From NCBI RefSeq assembly GCF_014203605.1, contig NZ_JACHJJ010000021.1, positions 62,001 through 126,000 of the forward strand: a stretch of 64,000 nt of DNA, read 5' to 3'. The position numbers were made by a program, and so were the translations under genes. Origin of the DNA: Thiemannella venezuelensis. Lineage in GTDB: Bacteria > Actinomycetota > Actinomycetes > Streptosporangiales > Streptosporangiaceae. Shown here in pieces: positions 61,331 through 64,000 of this stretch; within the stretch, counting starts at the first letter, position 1, and each line of letters begins with the position of its first letter. The notes beneath the pieces were generated by a model. That model had not been told where the DNA came from. It searched no databases and was given only the letters and a program-made list of their open reading frames with translations.

Positions 61331-61405
61331 CGCCAACCACCTTCCCGGACCCGATATGGGCCCTTTTGATGTGCAGGACGCCCGCGGGGCGGGTGGGGTT
61401 GTCAC

Positions 61406-61484
61406 GGGCGCTCCTCTCCGGCCGCCGCGGACGGGCGCGGTGCCCCTACGGCGTCCGCTCTCCGGCGGCCGGAGAGGAGCGCCC
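61406..61484. repeat. Long extended hairpin with 22-bp perfect arms
   Basis: 61406-61427 is perfectly complementary to 61463-61484. The 35-nt interior contains a further 7-bp stem (GCGGACG/CGTCCGC) and a GGGC/GCCC pair. The stop codon of a gene remnant lies inside the loop. It could be a strong terminator or the mark of a past rearrangement. Confidence 0.85.
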
Positions 61485-61738
61485 GCCGGAGGCGTCTCCG
61501 CTGCGGGGCAGGACGCGCCGGACGGCCTCCCACGACCCGGTGATCTGGATGCCGTGCTCTTCCGCTTCGGTGAGGTCGAGGTTGCCGCTGAACAGGGTGA
61601 GGACGCGCGGCGGCGGACCGGTGATGGTCGCGTCGGCGTTCGGATCGGAAGCCAGGCGGAGCGAGATCCGTCCACCGGCGACGTCGAGCACCACGGTCTG
61701 GTCTCCGGCGCGGACCTGGATCGAGGACGGGGGCCGGG
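61446..61738 (-). pseudogene. HxlR-type regulator remnant (C-terminal SCP2-like part)
   Basis: On the minus strand the reading VRAGDQTVVLDVAGGRISLR, SDPNADATITGPPPRVLTLF and DLTEAEEHGIQITGSWEAV is typical of the C-terminal SCP2-like half found in some HxlR-type winged-helix regulators. The N-terminal winged helix is absent: the match stops at about 61738, where an efflux-pump fragment begins on the opposite strand. Confidence 0.65.
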
Positions 61739-62538
61739 TTCGGCCTGGTCCAGGGCCACGCGTGGAACTGGGACGGGCGAGTGATCGGCTGCTTCGCCGG
61801 ACCGCCGTGCTCACGGCCGGGTTCGCCGCGCGCGCCCGGCGGCACCGCGCCCCGGTCCTGGAACCGGCCATCGTGCGGGTCCCGGCGTTCGCCCTGGCCG
61901 GTTTGTCGGCCGCCCTGTTCCACGTCGCGTTCTCGGCGATGCTGCTCGCCAACGTGCTGTTCCTCACCGGGACCTGGCACTACTCGATCGTGCAGGCGGG
62001 GATGGCCCTGACCCCCGGACCCATCGCGGCTGTGGCGGTCGCGCCGTTCGCCGGAAGACTCGCGCAGCGCATCGGCCCGGGACTCGTCGGCGGTGCGGGG
62101 GCCCTGCTGTTCGGGACCGGATCGGGGATGTTCGTCGCGCTCGTCGGGCTGGAGCCCGCCTATTGGTCCCGCTTCTTCCCGGCCATGCTCGTCGGCGGCG
62201 GCGGAGTGGGCCTCGCACTGCCCGCGTTCACGATCGCTGCGACCGCCACCCTGGCGCCGCAGAAGCTGGCCACGGGGATCGGCGCGCAGACCATGTTCCG
62301 CCAGATCGGTTCGGCCCTCGGGGTCGCCGCCTTCGTCGCCGTCCTCGGTACGCCCACCGCGGCCACTGCGATGAGCGCCCACGACGACACCCGCTGGTTC
62401 ATGATCGCTTCGTCGGCCGCCGCGGCGCTCGCCCTCGTGCTGATCCGCCCCCGGCGGCCCGCCCCCCGCCCCCACCAGGAAGCGCCCGAAGCGGCGAACG
62501 GCCGACAGGCCACCTCTTCGAACGGAGAAGGCAGATGA
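61739..62538 (+). pseudogene. DHA2-type MFS efflux pump remnant (C-terminal half, frameshifted)
   Basis: From 61739 one frame reads FGLVQGHAWNWDGRVIGCFAG, the loop between middle helices of 14-helix MFS drug pumps. At about 61800 the match switches frame and continues to the end (HRAPVLEPAIVRVPAFALAG, TGTWHYSIVQAGMALTPGP, MLVGGGGVGLALPAFT, FRQIGSALGVAAFVAVLG), with about six membrane helices. The N-terminal half, with the family motif A region, is missing. The remnant stop overlaps the next ATG. Confidence 0.8.
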
Positions 62539-63497
62539 ACCTGGAGATCGCGGCCCTCTCCCAGGTGGCGACCTGGCCCGGAGCCGACCGCCGCACCAGG
62601 ATCGTGCTGGCGAACCAGTTCATGAGCGCCGGACTCGACAGGGAGGGGTTCGAGTTCTTCTCGGCCCTCTCGGCCCGGACGCCGGGTGACGGGCTCCTCC
62701 TGGCGCTCACCGGTGCCTTCCAGTCCCGCCTGGAGGGCGGGACCGAGGAGGCGATCGCCAGACTCGACGCCGGGACCTCACTCGATCTCGGGCTGCCCCA
62801 CTACTTCCGCGGGACCTCGCTGGCGGGCCTGCCCGAGTGCGCAGGCCGCGCGGAGACGGTGGTCGCGGACCTGGAGGCGGAAGGATCCGCGGAAGGCCTG
62901 TTCGAGGCCATGCAGACGGTCATGGACCTTCGGCCGCGGCAGCTCGTCCACGGGCACACCGCACTGACCGAGAACTACACGATCGAGGCCTTCCCCGGAC
63001 TGCTCGCGGCACTGCGCGACCTGGAACGATTCGTCGCGGCCGGGATCGCGGACGGACTGACCCTCGTCGAGATCCTGCAGCTCAACCACCTGCCGGACGT
63101 CCTCAGGGAGCATCCTGCCGCGGTCATGCCCTACCTGGTCACCCGCGACAACTTCATCCAGCGCCCGCACCGCCAGCGGACCGGATACTGGCACCGGCGG
63201 GGCGAGGGCATCGAGCACTTCGCGCCTGCGGAACTGGCGGCGGCGCTGGACCTTCTCGGCGGCGGAAACGCTGCGGCCTTCAGTACGGCGGGTCTCGAGC
63301 TGGCGAGGCGGGGCGAGCAGGCACTGGCGCTGCATCTCGTCGACCTGGGACTGCTCAGCCACGCCGGCGCTCCCGGACTCGTCAGCCTGAGGCGACGGCT
63401 GCTGGACTCGCTGGTCGCGCAGAACCAGACGCTCAACCCGTTCAAGTTCATGCACTACGCCGCGCTCGCCGACCTCGAACTGGCTCCGGCCGGCTGA
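62535..63497 (+). CDS. MBL-fold / alkylsulfatase-C-terminal-like protein lacking the metal site
   Basis: 320 residues. Residues 1-115 resemble a TPR-like region (LANQFMSAGLDREGFEFFSA). The later part (RQLVHGHTALTENYTIEAF, YLVTRDNFIQRPHRQRTGYW, NPFKFMHYAALAD) resembles the end of MBL-fold hydrolases that carry an alkylsulfatase-type dimerisation region. I find no HxHxDH motif, so the central metal-binding part appears deleted in frame. The start overlaps the pump remnant (ATGA) with GGAGAAGG upstream. Probably derived from a longer hydrolase; function may be lost. Confidence 0.55.
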   Translation: MNLEIAALSQVATWPGADRRTRIVLANQFMSAGLDREGFEFFSALSARTPGDGLLLALTGAFQSRLEGGTEEAIARLDAGTSLDLGLPHYFRGTSLAGLPECAGRAETVVADLEAEGSAEGLFEAMQTVMDLRPRQLVHGHTALTENYTIEAFPGLLAALRDLERFVAAGIADGLTLVEILQLNHLPDVLREHPAAVMPYLVTRDNFIQRPHRQRTGYWHRRGEGIEHFAPAELAAALDLLGGGNAAAFSTAGLELARRGEQALALHLVDLGLLSHAGAPGLVSLRRRLLDSLVAQNQTLNPFKFMHYAALADLELAPAG

Positions 63498-63570
63498 ACC
63501 TCGCCGCCCGGTTCCGGCGACACCTCGCCGTCTGCGGACGGGCAACCCCGTCACCGGCGTGTGAACACCC

Positions 63571-63606
63571 GGCCGCGGGGGCGTCGGACGGGACGCCCCC
63601 GCGGCC
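63571..63606. terminator. Strong hairpin between convergent genes
   Basis: 15-bp perfect stem (63571-63585 with 63592-63606) and a 6-nt loop, in the 114-bp gap before the end of the last gene. Serves both directions. Confidence 0.8.
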
Positions 63607-63611
63607 CGGGG

Positions 63612-64000
63612 TCAGGCACTGATGGCGCCGATGCGGCCTATCCAGTTCTGGCAGTAGACGCAGGCGCCGCGGTCCTGCCAGCCGGGGCTGGTCTGCTTGC
63701 CGCCCCACCTGCCCCCGGGGTGCCATACCCGGGCGTGGAAGACGAGCGTGTCCCTGGGGATCTGCTCGATCGAGGCGACGTTCACGCCGGGGCTGTTCAG
63801 CCAGCGCTTGAGAGCGTCCACCTCGGCGCACGCCTCCGGCGGCCACTTCTCCGACTGGGTGATGCCGCGGACCAGCTGCCTGATGAGGTCGGAGGTCGGG
63901 TGCTGGTGCATGTCCTGGCCGCTGTAGCCCTCGAACGTCACGCCAGGGGAGCCGATCACGGCCAGACCGCAGACCACCCGGCCTACCGGGTTGTCGCCCG
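63612..64000 (-). CDS. C-terminal part of a probable YwqJ-like deaminase-domain protein (5' end outside window)
   Basis: The frame is open to the right edge (129 codons visible), so the start lies outside. The visible part has a CAE motif in PPEACAEVDALKRWLNS and a CxxC motif in RGACVYCQNWIG about 50 residues later. That pair is the zinc/catalytic signature of cytidine-deaminase-fold toxins of the YwqJ type, often the last domain of secreted polymorphic toxins. An internal GTG (63977) could start a short version, but the open frame continues upstream of it. Confidence 0.55.
   Translation of the reverse strand, partial: GDNPVGRVVCGLAVIGSPGVTFEGYSGQDMHQHPTSDLIRQLVRGITQSEKWPPEACAEVDALKRWLNSPGVNVASIEQIPRDTLVFHARVWHPGGRWGGKQTSPGWQDRGACVYCQNWIGRIGAISA

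Overview
The window looks like chromosomal DNA of a filamentous actinomycete, most likely a member of the Streptosporangiales (Streptosporangium, Nonomuraea or Thermobifida relatives). The reasons are very high G+C coding sequence with many GTG starts, an HrdB-like sigma factor, small actinobacterial families (DUF3152, DUF5302, HGxxPAAW-type), F420-type nitroreductases, a Thermobifida-type cutinase and a HelR-type RNA polymerase recycling ATPase. I see no rRNA, tRNA, CRISPR array, transposase or prophage. Taxonomy is an inference from gene content.

Layout. 1-996: end of an exporter-type ABC protein. 1-5.5 kb: sugar ABC importer (binding protein and two permeases) behind three DasR-type operator-like palindromes, followed by a membrane-anchored protein of unknown role. 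5.7-7.6 kb: solitary HTH-adenine methylase fusion. 7.6-14 kb: housekeeping genes (F420-type nitroreductase, two GNATs, sigma factor, AI-2E family exporter, DUF3152 protease-like protein, methyltransferase). 14-23 kb: a secreted polyester hydrolase (cutinase/PETase type), a large LuxR (LAL) regulator and a five-gene branched-chain-type ABC importer. A palindromic 17-bp element sits ahead of both the hydrolase and the importer. 23.4-26.1 kb: two-component system with a secreted protein. 26.3-33.2 kb: one operon holding a complete mannitol-type PTS (DeoR regulator, sugar-phosphate kinase, EIIC, EIIB, EIIA, zinc dehydrogenase, HPr, EI). 33.2-34.7 kb: a short threonyl-tRNA synthetase behind a threonine leader peptide and attenuator hairpin. 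34.7-44.3 kb: secreted M19-like dipeptidase, thioredoxin-reductase-like flavoprotein, small membrane proteins, STAS protein, beta-lactamase-fold protein, diguanylate cyclase, K+/H+ antiporter with its regulatory subunit, and a secreted protein.

44.3-64 kb: broken alpha/beta hydrolase, ArsR-AHSA1-RibD-like operon, saccharopine-dehydrogenase-like protein, a 1073-residue secreted protease that joins M4 and M28 catalytic domains to a chitin-binding module, LysR plus arginine deiminase, and a divergent CBS-BON/Acg nitroreductase pair with two tandem pairs of DosR-like boxes. Next come a zinc-ribbon-like protein, endonuclease V, a MOSC protein and HelR with a rifamycin-associated element. The right end is a decaying patch: a regulator fragment, an efflux-pump fragment and an MBL-type protein lacking its metal site. 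The window closes on the C-terminus of a probable YwqJ-like deaminase.

How the genes may work together. Several groups read as complete circuits whose regulation is visible in the DNA: polymer hydrolysis plus product uptake (14-23 kb), alditol uptake by PTS (26-33 kb), threonine-starvation control of ThrRS (34.5 kb), dormancy/hypoxia-type control (54 kb) and rifamycin-responsive RNA polymerase protection (57.8-60 kb). Functions come from motif reading, without database searches.
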